51,622 nt of DNA from Maricaulis sp. GTDB lineage: Bacteria; Pseudomonadota; Alphaproteobacteria; Caulobacterales; Maricaulaceae. Numbering within the stretch: the first letter of the stretch is position 1; every line of letters starts with the position of its first letter. Below are positions 35,499 through 42,838 of the stretch, one piece after another. The DNA is taken from assembly GCA_002692855.1 (NCBI GenBank), contig NZMJ01000015.1, forward strand, positions 49,409-101,030, given 5' to 3'. Below the pieces are notes generated by a model. That model did no database searches, was not told the origin of the DNA, and was given only the letters and a program-made list of their open reading frames with translations. Made by a program: the position numbers and the translations under genes.

Positions 35499-35840
35499 TC
35501 AAATCTGCTTGGGCAGGATGAAGGCAAAGCCCGATATCATGATTGCAATCACGCCTGCTGCCATGACTTCGGGCGACGCCAGCCCCGCTATTGAAGCCAT
35601 GATGCCTTCGCTCGGAATGGTGACATTCGAGAAAAAGCTTTCAAGCTGGGTGCCTGCGATCGCCGATCCGGTCGAACCGGCCGCACCAAGGATCAGGATA
35701 CGGCGACGGTCGGGCCGCGCCACGCGGTTCTGGACGCGCTTGACGAAGGCCTCGGCGGAGTCGGTATCCGACTCGTAATCGTCCTGTGCCGACGCAAAGG
35801 CCGCTTTCAGGCGGGCGTCGAATGCATCGTCGTTTGTCAT
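35499..35840 (-). CDS. Small two-segment membrane protein paired with ECF sigma (cassette A)
   Basis: A 113-residue protein starting at ATG 35840, whose ATG overlaps the sigma factor's TGA (ATGA). About 50 acidic to basic cytoplasmic residues (DDAFDARLKAAFASAQDDYE, VKRVQNRVARPDRRR) precede two hydrophobic segments (about 52-66 and 80-108). The tight coupling and topology suggest an anti-sigma factor or membrane anchor for the sigma factor. I see no His-Cys zinc motif of the usual ZAS fold, so this is inference from context. It resembles the product at 37470-37775. Confidence 0.7.
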   Translation of the reverse strand: MTNDDAFDARLKAAFASAQDDYESDTDSAEAFVKRVQNRVARPDRRRILILGAAGSTGSAIAGTQLESFFSNVTIPSEGIMASIAGLASPEVMAAGVIAIMISGFAFILPKQI

Positions 35841-36379
35841 GACACCAACACCTCCGACTGTTCGAACCAGGCTTTCAGTTTTTCCCGGCCCCGATTGACG
35901 TGGGACTTCACCGTTCCGAGCGGCAGGTTCAGCATTTCCGCCGCATCCGAGTGTGACAGCCCACTGGCGTAACACAAGACAACGGCCGCCCGCTCGTCTT
36001 CCTTCAAGGTCGCAAGGGCACGGTCCAGATCAACCACCGACCCCATGTCCCGAGGCGCTTCGGTATCGTCGATATCCTGCTTGAAGCGATCCATGGCTTT
36101 CTCGGTGGCCTTGCGCTTGCGCGCCGACATCAGGAATTCATTGTAGGCGATGCGGCACAGCCAGCTCTTGAACGAACCCTTCCCGGTATAGCTGCCGATC
36201 TTGCGGAAGGCGCGAATGAAGGCTTCCTGGGCCAGGTCCTCCGCGAGCGCCCGGTTTCCGCACATACGGGCGAGCATGGAACGGACGAGTCCCTGGTGGC
36301 GCCGGACGAGCTCGCCAAAGGCGATGTTGTCCTTCGCGGCCACGACCAGCGCGACCAGTTCTTCATCCGATGCTTTCAC
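35837..36379 (-). CDS. ECF-type RNA polymerase sigma factor (cassette A)
   Basis: A 180-residue extracytoplasmic-function sigma factor with only regions 2 and 4. Region 2 shows NRALAEDLAQEAFIRAFRKIGSYTGKGSFKSWLCRIAYNEF; region 4 shows LKEDERAAVVLCYASGLSHSDAAEMLNLPLGTVKSHVNRGREKLK. The start is a GTG at 36379 with GGAGGGA upstream. It shares the LAQ(E/D)AF and the near-identical LPxGTVKSHVxRGR helix with the sigma factor at 37772-38308. Its regulon is unknown; autoregulation is typical for such cassettes but I found no clear promoter duplicate. Confidence 0.93.
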   Translation of the reverse strand: MKASDEELVALVVAAKDNIAFGELVRRHQGLVRSMLARMCGNRALAEDLAQEAFIRAFRKIGSYTGKGSFKSWLCRIAYNEFLMSARKRKATEKAMDRFKQDIDDTEAPRDMGSVVDLDRALATLKEDERAAVVLCYASGLSHSDAAEMLNLPLGTVKSHVNRGREKLKAWFEQSEVLVS

Positions 36380-36406
36380 CAGTCCCTCCTCCGGCCAGTC
36401 GCAGAC

Positions 36407-36790
36407 TTATTCGTCCACGCCGTCCCTCGGCTTCATCAGGACGCCCATGCCGATCAGCGCGAGGCCAACCAGTCCGGGGAAGGACGCAACGCCCAGCATG
36501 ATCTGGAACACTTCAGGTGTGTCCGACACGCCGGTGATCGACCACCCGAGGATGGCGAATGCGACGGCGACGGCGATGAGGATGATACCCCAACGGATGT
36601 CCCCGCCCTTGTTGCGGCGCGGCATGCCCAGCGCGCGGATCGTTTCCGGCGTCAATTGCTGGCCGTTCTGTGCGGCTGCCCGGACGGTTTCCAGCACCGC
36701 AGCCCGGTTCCGGCTTCCGAAATACATCACGATGCCGACGATGAAGACGGGCATCATGAAAAGAACAATCCCAACCCAGTTGTCGTCCAT
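36407..36790 (-). CDS. Three-segment membrane protein upstream of ECF sigma (cassette A), DUF6249-like
   Basis: A 127-residue protein with one N-terminal hydrophobic segment (WVGIVLFMMPVFIVGIVMYFG), a cytoplasmic stretch (LETVRAAAQNGQQLTPETIRALGMPRRNKGGD) and a C-terminal pair of segments (WGIILIAVAVAFAILGWSI and MLGVASFPGLVGLALIGMGVL). The layout resembles what I recall of DUF6249 proteins, often found next to ECF sigma genes. It lies 27 bases upstream of the sigma start and shares topology and the helix-glycine-proline stretch with the product at 38305-38724. Function unknown. Confidence 0.75.
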   Translation of the reverse strand: MDDNWVGIVLFMMPVFIVGIVMYFGSRNRAAVLETVRAAAQNGQQLTPETIRALGMPRRNKGGDIRWGIILIAVAVAFAILGWSITGVSDTPEVFQIMLGVASFPGLVGLALIGMGVLMKPRDGVDE

Positions 36791-36878
36791 AACAGGTTCC
36801 TTTCAGGTCTCGACCGGCGACCTCAATGTGCCGTTCACTCATCAGATGCTGCGAATGCGTGTTTCGGATGCAGCGGCA

Positions 36879-37436
36879 TCAGCCAATGACCGCCACGCCG
36901 AACAGGTAAAGGTGGAAGCGGGCCAGGGCAGCAGAGATCAACGCGCCGACGATCACGGCGGTGACGTCTCCGCCCCAGCCCGGCGGGGTCGATGGCGCAC
37001 CGCCCTTGGCGAACGCAACCGAGAGCGACAACACTGACCAGGCGAAGAAGCTGCCGAACAGCACAACGGACGCCAGTTCGCCATTGGCGATCAGGTGCGC
37101 ACCGGACCACACGAAAACCCCCAGCATCATCGGATGCCTGACGGCATGCCGGATGTGGCCGGGTGTGTAGGTCGATATCAGGAGGATCAACGACACCGGT
37201 ACGGCCACCAGCGCCAGGCTGCGCGTCCAGGCCGGCGGATCCCAGAGGGTCTCGGACGGGTGCGCGTTGATGGCGCCGTAGATGATCAGGGCAAAGCCGG
37301 TGATCGAGATCAGCGAGTACAACACCTTGTACCCGCCCGGACCGAATCCCTTGACCAGTCCAGCCCGGATGCCGGGCACAATGCCGGCGGAATGTATCCC
37401 CAGAAACAACACCAGACCGACGATCAGCCAGACCAT
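36879..37436 (-). CDS. NnrU-family membrane protein
   Basis: A 185-residue protein with five or six hydrophobic segments. The NnrU signature is visible: it starts VGLVLFLGIHSAGIVPGIRAGLV, has histidines in YTPGHIRHAVRHPMMLGVFVWSGAHLIANGELASVVLFGSFFAWS, and ends with a glycine-rich loop and a last helix. NnrU was named for nitric-oxide/nitrite metabolism in Rhodobacter, and the family is related to NnrU/isoprenylcysteine-methyltransferase-like membrane proteins. No denitrification genes are near, so that role is not supported here. It separates the two ECF cassettes. Confidence 0.85.
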   Translation of the reverse strand: MVWLIVGLVLFLGIHSAGIVPGIRAGLVKGFGPGGYKVLYSLISITGFALIIYGAINAHPSETLWDPPAWTRSLALVAVPVSLILLISTYTPGHIRHAVRHPMMLGVFVWSGAHLIANGELASVVLFGSFFAWSVLSLSVAFAKGGAPSTPPGWGGDVTAVIVGALISAALARFHLYLFGVAVIG

Positions 37437-37469
37437 GCCCGCATCCCCCTGCGATTGCTGCGGGGAGGA

Positions 37470-37775
37470 TTATGACCGAGTCGCGCGGCGTCCTGTAATC
37501 CGGTCGGCAAATCGTGGCAGCAGCAGGCCGAGCGTGACCACCAGCGCCGCGGCCGGAAGGCCCGGCGTGGCGCCGACGCTAACTATGACGTCGATGAATG
37601 GCGCAACCGACCAGGCCACGGCAGCCAGCGCAATTGAGATCGCAGCCGCCAGACCGATGGATACCCGCATGCGGCGGCGGGCGATGGCCTCCGACACACC
37701 GGCCTGGAACACCGGGTCAGCAAACGGGGCTTCGTCGGCGGCGAAGAAGGCGTTCAGAGTCTCGTCAGTCGTCAT
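37470..37775 (-). CDS. Small two-segment membrane protein paired with ECF sigma (cassette B)
   Basis: A 101-residue protein whose ATG overlaps the TGA of the sigma gene (ATGA). About 35 mainly acidic residues (TTDETLNAFFAADEAPFADPVFQAGVSEAIARRRMR) precede two hydrophobic segments (about 38-62 and 66-90) and a basic end. Coupling and layout match the product at 35499-35840, so both are candidate anti-sigma or sigma-anchoring proteins. No zinc-binding motif is visible. Sequence identity between the two outside the topology looks low. Confidence 0.7.
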   Translation of the reverse strand: MTTDETLNAFFAADEAPFADPVFQAGVSEAIARRRMRVSIGLAAAISIALAAVAWSVAPFIDVIVSVGATPGLPAAALVVTLGLLLPRFADRITGRRATRS

Positions 37776-38308
37776 GATGTCTCTCCCAGCGCTTCGGCGA
37801 GCCTGGCGCGGCCGCGTGTGACATGGGACTTCACCGTCCCCACAGGCAGGCCGAGCACATCAGCCGCTTCAGTATGTGACCAACCGCCCGCCAAGCAAAG
37901 CGCCACGGCGGCGCGCTGATCGGGGGGCAGGTCTGACAGCGCTTTTTCAAGCGCCATCCGGTCTTCGGGCGCCAGCCCGGGGATATCCCCGTCCTGCCCG
38001 GCCCATTCGGTTTCCCGCACCTTCCGGCGCGAAGCGGACCGGAACTGGCTCGCTGCCCGACGCCAGGCCAGTGCGAAAAGCCAGGTCTTGAAATGCGCGG
38101 GCTCACGCAGTTTTGACAGGCCGGACCAGGCCGCGACGAATGCGTCCTGCGCGAGGTCCTCGGCCAATGCGTGATCCCGGCAGAGGCGGCGCAAGAAACT
38201 GCGCAACCCCTGCTGGTGCCGGGCCACCAGCGCGGTGAAGGCGGCCTCGGACCCTTGCCGCGCCGCTGCGACCAGGTCGGCGTCCGGCAGGCCGGACGTT
38301 ACCCTCAC
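37772..38308 (-). CDS. ECF-type RNA polymerase sigma factor (cassette B)
   Basis: A 178-residue sigma factor with region 2 (DHALAEDLAQDAFVAAWSGLSKLREPAHFKTWLFALAWR) and region 4 (LPPDQRAAVALCLAGGWSHTEAADVLGLPVGTVKSHVTRGRARL). It starts with GTG at 38308, overlapping the TGA of the upstream membrane-protein gene (GTGA). It is clearly paralogous to the sigma factor at 35837-36379. The region between domains is short and there is no C-terminal extension. The target promoters are unknown. Confidence 0.93.
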   Translation of the reverse strand: MRVTSGLPDADLVAAARQGSEAAFTALVARHQQGLRSFLRRLCRDHALAEDLAQDAFVAAWSGLSKLREPAHFKTWLFALAWRRAASQFRSASRRKVRETEWAGQDGDIPGLAPEDRMALEKALSDLPPDQRAAVALCLAGGWSHTEAADVLGLPVGTVKSHVTRGRARLAEALGETS

Positions 38309-38724
38309 TTGCGGCGGCGGAAGATCGCGCCGGCCAGGAAGGCGACCGACAGAACGCCCAGGATCATCGCGATGAAGTAGAACTCCTCGCGCACACCCTC
38401 GATCAGTCCGGAATAGCCCGCGAACGCGAACACGCCAGCGAGACCGGCGAACAGGAAGACCAGGAAGGCATTGCCGCCCCCGGGTTCGGAGCTGTCATTG
38501 CCCGAACCGGTCCAGTCGTGCGCATCGTCACGATCCGAATCGCGATCGATGCTACCGACGAGATCGGCCGGCGGCTCCTTGCCGGAGGCCGCATAGGTCT
38601 TCAGCAAGTCGATCTTCGCCTTGGTGCGCTTGTAGCGCATGAAGCTGGACCACCCCTGCGCCACGAAGAAGGCGAGCGGGAAAAGCAACCACCAGTAAGA
38701 GCGAAACAGGTCCGTGAAATCCAT
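38305..38724 (-). CDS. Three-segment membrane protein upstream of ECF sigma (cassette B)
   Basis: A 139-residue protein with one N-terminal hydrophobic segment (YWWLLFPLAFFVAQGW), a charged middle (RTKAKIDLLKTYAASGKEPPADLVGS plus an acidic, glycine-rich linker) and two C-terminal segments (FLVFLFAGLAGVFAFAGY and FYFIAMILGVLSVAFLAGAIF) ending in RRRK. It overlaps the sigma start by 4 bases. The order and topology repeat those of the 36407-36790 product. It could be a sensor or a regulator of the sigma/anti-sigma pair; function unknown. Confidence 0.75.
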   Translation of the reverse strand: MDFTDLFRSYWWLLFPLAFFVAQGWSSFMRYKRTKAKIDLLKTYAASGKEPPADLVGSIDRDSDRDDAHDWTGSGNDSSEPGGGNAFLVFLFAGLAGVFAFAGYSGLIEGVREEFYFIAMILGVLSVAFLAGAIFRRRK

Positions 38725-38826
38725 GTCCGTGTCCCCGAATGTCCGGCGTCCGGCCGTTCCGGACGCGCTTGTTCGGTTATTAGTCGCCGCCGCGCGTCCA
38801 AACGGATGCAGGGGCGATCAAAAAAA

Positions 38827-39501
38827 TCACTCGTTCGGCTCTTCGAGGATTTCCAGACGGCAGCACCCTTCGTTGAGGACATGCCCCTCTTCGTTGCGGC
38901 TCACGACGAGAACCGACCACGCATAGGGCGTGTCACTCATGCCGTCGGAACACTGGCCGGGTGTCAGCAGGGCAACGCCGAAGCCGTCGAGCACGAACAT
39001 CCACGGCCAGGGCCGGCTGGCGGCGGATTCAGATTCGGTGATGGCGTAGGTTTCCTGCTCGACCTCGAAGTTCGACCAGACCGCTTCTTGCGGCCCCAGG
39101 CCCAGCGTCCAGAAGGGTTCGGTCCCGTGGCAAACCGTGCCGACTGGAACCGGGCTGTCTTGTATCCTCACCAGGTCGACCGGCACGGCGTAGTGCAGAT
39201 TGATCCAGCCGCCCCATTCCCCGGTCGCAACGAGGCCCCAGCGATTGCCATTGATCTCGCGGACCTCGACGATTTCGACCGGGCCTTGCCCGGGGTTGAA
39301 GCTGCCGACAATTTCCGATCCTGCGTCCGGCTCGGCGCGCGCGTTCAGGACATCGCCCTGCTCGACACCGGAGACCCTTATCCAGGCCGGCGCTTCGATA
39401 CGGACGGGTTCGGCTTGCGGGGCCGCACTCTGGGCCTGCGAGGACTCGGGCGCCGAACAGGCGGCAACGAGGATGGCGGCTAGGGCGAGCAGTGAACGCA
39501 T
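38827..39501 (-). CDS. Lipoprotein with SH3-like domain and a conserved envelope domain
   Basis: Starting at ATG 39501 (224 residues), the protein has a signal with lipobox VAAC (C16). The next part is a bacterial SH3-like fold (ISYV-type pattern: DVLNARAEPDAGSEIVGSFNPGQGPVEIVEVREINGNRWGLVATGEWGGWINLHYA). The C-terminal half contains GTEPFWTLGL and a WSNFEVEQETYAITESE segment seen in uncharacterised membrane-associated proteins of the COG3650 type. It probably sits in the inner or outer membrane facing the periplasm. It is divergent from the YceI gene. The open frame extends upstream of 39501, but without a signal peptide. Confidence 0.72.
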   Translation of the reverse strand: MRSLLALAAILVAACSAPESSQAQSAAPQAEPVRIEAPAWIRVSGVEQGDVLNARAEPDAGSEIVGSFNPGQGPVEIVEVREINGNRWGLVATGEWGGWINLHYAVPVDLVRIQDSPVPVGTVCHGTEPFWTLGLGPQEAVWSNFEVEQETYAITESESAASRPWPWMFVLDGFGVALLTPGQCSDGMSDTPYAWSVLVVSRNEEGHVLNEGCCRLEILEEPNE

Positions 39502-39626
39502 GGCGGGTCTCCCGTTCCGGTTGGCGAGCACGGTATCAGGCCGCCCGGCGGATGGAAGAATCAAGTTGACGATGCGCCTCGGACAGGCATTAGATTTCGG
39601 GTGTAACCATCTGGAATATTTGCCCA

Positions 39627-40301
39627 ATGCCTAAACCCCCTGGCATCGCCCACGTCGTCGCAGCCTGCGCCCTGACCGTGATGACCGCGCCTGCAATCGC
39701 GACGCAGGACATTCGTGCGGTGCAGGCCGCCAGCGAGCTTCCTTCTGGTGAGTATCGTGTCGACCCGTCGCACACGACGGTCGTGTTCCGCGTCGATCAT
39801 CTGGGTTTTTCGATCTATACGGCGCAATTCACCGAAATCGACATCGTCGTTCAACTCGACCCCGCCGAGGCCGAGGTAGCGGTGCTCTCGGTCACGATTC
39901 CGGTTCGGTCCCTGCACCTGCCCTCGCCGCCCGAAGGGTTTCGCGACACGCTGCTGGGCACGGACTGGTTCGATGCCGAGACCTATCCCGACATGCAGTT
40001 TGTCTCGACCGGAATCGAGATGACCGGCGAAACGACCGCGAACATCCACGGCGATCTGACCCTTCACGGCATCACCCAGCCGGTCACGCTGAGCGCCCGG
40101 TATAATGGCGGCTGGGTCGGGCACATTTACGACCCGAACGCCCGAATCGGCTTTTCGGCAACGGCCGAGATCAGCCGCACGGCATTCGGCATGGGATTTG
40201 GCACACCATCCGGAGAGATGCCCGGCGTGGCCGATACGGTTCAGATCACAGTCGAAACCGAGCTGGTTGGACCCGCCTGGTCGCCTGCGGAATCAGAATA
40301 G
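39627..40301 (+). CDS. YceI-family periplasmic lipid-binding protein
   Basis: A 224-residue protein with a cleavable signal peptide (about residues 1-25, ending IAT). It is followed by the YceI lipocalin-like barrel: YRVDPSHTTVVFRVDHLGFSIYTAQFTEID, DTLLGTDWFDAETYPDMQFVST, and GDLTLHGITQPVTLSARYNG. The family binds isoprenoid-like lipids, and some members respond to stress or alkaline pH. It is monocistronic, with a terminator hairpin starting at its stop codon. Confidence 0.93.
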   Translation: MPKPPGIAHVVAACALTVMTAPAIATQDIRAVQAASELPSGEYRVDPSHTTVVFRVDHLGFSIYTAQFTEIDIVVQLDPAEAEVAVLSVTIPVRSLHLPSPPEGFRDTLLGTDWFDAETYPDMQFVSTGIEMTGETTANIHGDLTLHGITQPVTLSARYNGGWVGHIYDPNARIGFSATAEISRTAFGMGFGTPSGEMPGVADTVQITVETELVGPAWSPAESE

Positions 40302-40324
40302 GGGCGCCACTAGGGCGCCCCTTT
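40301..40324 (+). terminator. Terminator hairpin after the YceI gene
   Basis: An 8-bp GC stem (40301-40308 with 40314-40321) with a five-base loop begins at the last base of the YceI stop codon and is followed by three T on the plus strand. The short T run makes it weaker than the rplI terminator. It lies between convergent genes and could serve both, although the minus-strand side lacks a T run. Confidence 0.65.
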
Positions 40325-40341
40325 CCGCTTAATCGCGCCCC

Positions 40342-40824
40342 CTAGTCCTGACAGGACTGGTCCATCATCGCCTTCATGCCCTCGAGAATTTCAGCCTCGG
40401 TCAGATCCTTCTGCGGCGTCGCGAAGGCCCAGTTATGCCCCCACGGGTCCGTGATCATGCCGTAGCGGTCGCCCCAGAACATGTCGTCGGCGGGCATGGT
40501 TTCTTTTGCCCCTGCATCGACGGCGCGTTTCATCCACGCATCCACGTCATCGACGATCAGGTGCAGGGTGACTGGCGATCCGCCCAGCGCGTCCGGTCCG
40601 ACCATGCCGTAATCGGGGTTGGCATCGACCAGCATGATCGATCCGCCATTGATCTGCATGCACCCATGCATGATGCCACCCGTCGGACCTTTCAGCCGCG
40701 CCAGTTCCCTGGCCCCGAACGCCTTGGCGTAAAAATCCATCGCTTCGGCTGCGCCATTGCAGACCAAATGGGGTGACATCGGGCTGACACCTTTCTCACC
40801 GGCTTTCCTGTGTGCGTCGTTCAT
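40342..40824 (-). CDS. VOC-superfamily protein (PhnB/glyoxalase-like)
   Basis: A 160-residue vicinal-oxygen-chelate protein starting at ATG 40824, with GGAG upstream. Typical features are SPHLVCNGAAEAMDFYAKAFGARE, MHGCMQINGGSIMLVDANPDY, TLHLIVDDVDAWMKRAVDAGAKETMPADDMFWGDRYGMITDPWGHNWAFA. PhnB-type members lack a proven reaction, and the metal-binding residues are only partly conserved. It is the last gene of the TetR-led operon and lies about 10 bases after the DUF1428 gene. Confidence 0.88.
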   Translation of the reverse strand: MNDAHRKAGEKGVSPMSPHLVCNGAAEAMDFYAKAFGARELARLKGPTGGIMHGCMQINGGSIMLVDANPDYGMVGPDALGGSPVTLHLIVDDVDAWMKRAVDAGAKETMPADDMFWGDRYGMITDPWGHNWAFATPQKDLTEAEILEGMKAMMDQSCQD

Positions 40825-40833
40825 CAATCTCTC

Positions 40834-41205
40834 CTATTTCCCCACCTGGAAAACCGACTGGAAACCGCCGTAGATCATCCGCTTGCCGTCGAACGGCATC
40901 GGGTTCTTCTCTGGGTTGAAGCGATCGTCGGTCTGCATCATCGCTTCCATCTTCTTGAACCCGGCATCGCGCGTGGCCTTGTCGGGCCATTCCACGAACG
41001 CAAAGACAACGGTTTCATCGTCCTTGGCCTGAACGGCGCGCCTGAAGTCGGTCACCTTGCCGTCAGGCACATCATCAGCCCAGCATTCATGGACGCGCAC
41101 CGCGCCCATCTCGATGAAAATGGGATCAATATCAGCCGCATGGCGGACGAACTCGTCCTTGTTTTCGGTCGGAACGGCAATCACGAAGCCATCAAAATAG
41201 GTCAT
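40834..41205 (-). CDS. DUF1428 family protein
   Basis: A 123-residue single-domain protein starting TYFDGFVIAVPTENKDEFVRHAADIDPIFIEMGAVRVHECWADDVPDGKVTDFRRAVQAKDDETVVFAFVEWPDK, a complete match to the DUF1428 pattern (a ferredoxin-like dimeric alpha/beta barrel fold, often annotated as RNA-signal recognition particle protein by error). The family has no assigned reaction. It lies in the TetR-led operon with two VOC genes and an SRPBCC gene, 23 bases after the VOC gene, with its own GGGAG site. Confidence 0.9.
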   Translation of the reverse strand: MTYFDGFVIAVPTENKDEFVRHAADIDPIFIEMGAVRVHECWADDVPDGKVTDFRRAVQAKDDETVVFAFVEWPDKATRDAGFKKMEAMMQTDDRFNPEKNPMPFDGKRMIYGGFQSVFQVGK

Positions 41206-41228
41206 TTTCAGTCTCCCTGTATCGGTAA

Positions 41229-41711
41229 TCAGTTCTCGTCCGCAGCGGCCACGACCGTTGCGATATCGATCTTGCGCATCGTCATCATCGCTTCAAAGGC
41301 GCGCTTGGCTTTGGCCTTGTCGCTGCTGGTGGTCAGTTCCAGAAGCTGGCGCGGGGTGATCTGCCAGAAGACGCCCCAGCGGTCCTTGCACCAGCCGCAC
41401 GCGCTTTCCGTCCCGCCATTGTTCACAATCGCGTTCCAGTAGCGGTCGGTCTGGTCCTGGTCTTCCGTGACGACCATGAAGCTGACCGCTTCGTTCGGCT
41501 TGAAGGTCGGGCCGCCATTCAGTCCGACATATTTGCGGCCGAGGACGGTGAATTCGACCGTCAGCTCGCTGCCCTTCTCCCCGCCGGGAAAGTCGGCGGG
41601 CGCGGTGTTGACCCGGTCGACACGGCTGTCGGGAAAGGTCTCGGCGTAGAAGGCGGCGGCCTTGCTGGCCTCACCGTGGTCAAACCACACGCAGGTCACC
41701 AGATCGGTCAT
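41229..41711 (-). CDS. VOC-superfamily protein (3-demethylubiquinone-methyltransferase-like domain)
   Basis: A 160-residue VOC protein: [63 protein letters not shown], then [29 protein letters not shown]. Proteins with this layout carry the 3-dmu-9_3-mt (PhnB-like) domain and are not real ubiquinone methyltransferases, because there is no SAM motif. The start overlaps the SRPBCC stop by 4 bases (ATGA). The ligand is unknown. Confidence 0.9.
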   Translation of the reverse strand: MTDLVTCVWFDHGEASKAAAFYAETFPDSRVDRVNTAPADFPGGEKGSELTVEFTVLGRKYVGLNGGPTFKPNEAVSFMVVTEDQDQTDRYWNAIVNNGGTESACGWCKDRWGVFWQITPRQLLELTTSSDKAKAKRAFEAMMTMRKIDIATVVAAADEN

Positions 41712-42142
41712 GATAGTGTCTCCTGTTGCCGCGATACGTACGCGGCGTAGCTGTCGAGGATGGCCTGCCAGCCATCGTGCTGCATTTCACGCGAATGCGT
41801 GTTCTCGGGATCGAAAACCGTCGTGACGCGAGTCCCCTCGCCGTCGGGCTCGAAGGTCGTGCGCGCGCGCCGGCCATCGTCGAGCACGAGGGTGACGGCA
41901 TGCGGCGGATCAACCTCGTCATAGGTCCCGGTCAGATCGAACCCCATCGACCCGTCCCGCGCCTCCATCCGGGCGGTGTGCCGGCCGCCCACACGCAGAT
42001 CGACATCGGCGCTCGGGCAGTGCCAGTCAGGAGAGGCGAAATTCCACTGGGTGATCGCGCCGGGCGATGTGAAGGCGGTCCAGGCCTCCTGCGGTATCGC
42101 CTCAACGCGGGTTGTCACGGTGATGGACCGGTCCTCTGTCAT
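41708..42142 (-). CDS. SRPBCC / AHSA1-domain protein
   Basis: A 144-residue START-like hydrophobic-ligand-binding protein starting at ATG 42142, whose ATG overlaps the TetR stop (ATGA). It shows [81 protein letters not shown], the typical activator-of-Hsp90-like fold, ending [15 protein letters not shown] longer open frame reaches back into the TetR gene but is not coding. Such proteins often accompany VOC proteins in stress or xenobiotic operons. Confidence 0.9.
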   Translation of the reverse strand: MTEDRSITVTTRVEAIPQEAWTAFTSPGAITQWNFASPDWHCPSADVDLRVGGRHTARMEARDGSMGFDLTGTYDEVDPPHAVTLVLDDGRRARTTFEPDGEGTRVTTVFDPENTHSREMQHDGWQAILDSYAAYVSRQQETLS

Positions 42143-42771
42143 GCCGCGCTTCCTTCTGATCGTGAGCGCCCGAACAGCAGCTCCACATAGCGTTTGAGAT
42201 GATCGATGCTCTCTCGTACGGGGGCGTCGTTGCCCGCCGCCTTGGACAGGATGAACCCGCCCTGCAGGACGGCCTGGGTGTGCCGGGCGAGACCCGCAGG
42301 ATCGAGGTCCACGCCATAGCGTGTCGCGGCAGCGGCGATGTCGGCTTCCAGCGTCTTCGCGTGTTCGAAGATGGCAGAAGCGCACGCATCGCGAATGTCA
42401 GGGGACGATCCGAATGCTTCCTGCACCAGCGTGCCGGCATAACAGGTGAATTCAGGCAATTCCCCCGCGATCAGGTCGCGGCGAAAATCGATATAGGCCA
42501 ACACTCGGTCCAGCGGATCGCTCGGGTCGTGGTATGGCGCAGCGGCGAACAGACCGGACGTGGTCGTGCCCCAGTGACGGGCTGCCGCAGCACCCAGCGC
42601 TTCCTTGCTGTCGAAATGGTGGAAGAAGGCACCCTTGGTCACGCCTGCCGCCCTGCACAATTCATCGACGCTGCTTGCGGCGAAGCCCTGTGTGCGGACG
42701 ACCGCGATTGCGGCATCCAGCAATTTCTCGCGGGCGTTTCTCTTGGCGGGTGATTGCTGCGGCTGAGCCAA
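42139..42771 (-). CDS. TetR/AcrR-family transcriptional repressor
   Basis: A DNA-binding regulator with the N-terminal helix-turn-helix DAAIAVVRTQGFAASSVDELCRAAGVTKGAFFHHFDSKEALG and a C-terminal ligand-binding helical domain (TetR_C of the YdhM/AcuR-like kind). I choose a TTG start at 42771 (210 residues), because GGGAGG lies 5 bases upstream and the longer reading begins inside the palindromic operator. It is the first gene of an operon with SRPBCC, VOC, DUF1428 and VOC genes and very likely represses it through the operator just upstream. The inducer is unknown. Confidence 0.92.
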   Translation of the reverse strand: MAQPQQSPAKRNAREKLLDAAIAVVRTQGFAASSVDELCRAAGVTKGAFFHHFDSKEALGAAAARHWGTTTSGLFAAAPYHDPSDPLDRVLAYIDFRRDLIAGELPEFTCYAGTLVQEAFGSSPDIRDACASAIFEHAKTLEADIAAAATRYGVDLDPAGLARHTQAVLQGGFILSKAAGNDAPVRESIDHLKRYVELLFGRSRSEGSAA

Positions 42772-42790
42772 TGGGGCCTCCCTTGAATTT

Positions 42791-42816
42791 GAACATACCA
42801 ACCAGTCGGTATGTTC
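42791..42816. promoter_or_regulatory. Palindromic TetR-type operator
   Basis: A 9-base inverted repeat GAACATACC (42791-42799) / GGTATGTTC (42808-42816) is separated by 8 bases, and the spacer itself continues the symmetry almost perfectly. The motif ends 20 bases before the TetR start codon, between the TetR operon and the convergently placed hydrolase 3' end. ACATACC/GGTATGT half sites are known for several TetR-family repressors, so autoregulation is likely. Binding itself is inference. Confidence 0.8.
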
Positions 42817-42838
42817 GTCAAGCGAGACCCCTCCGGGA

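Noticed and set aside
36879..37436. Denitrification role for the NnrU-like gene
   Set aside because: No nitrite or nitric-oxide reductase or regulator gene is nearby; the family name alone is not enough.
35499..38308. Classical zinc-binding anti-sigma factors next to the ECF genes
   Set aside because: Neither small partner shows the His-x3-Cys-x2-Cys motif, so I only call them candidate anti-sigma or anchoring proteins.
41229..41711. 3-demethylubiquinone methyltransferase function
   Set aside because: The protein is a VOC fold without a SAM-binding motif; the domain name is a historical misnomer.
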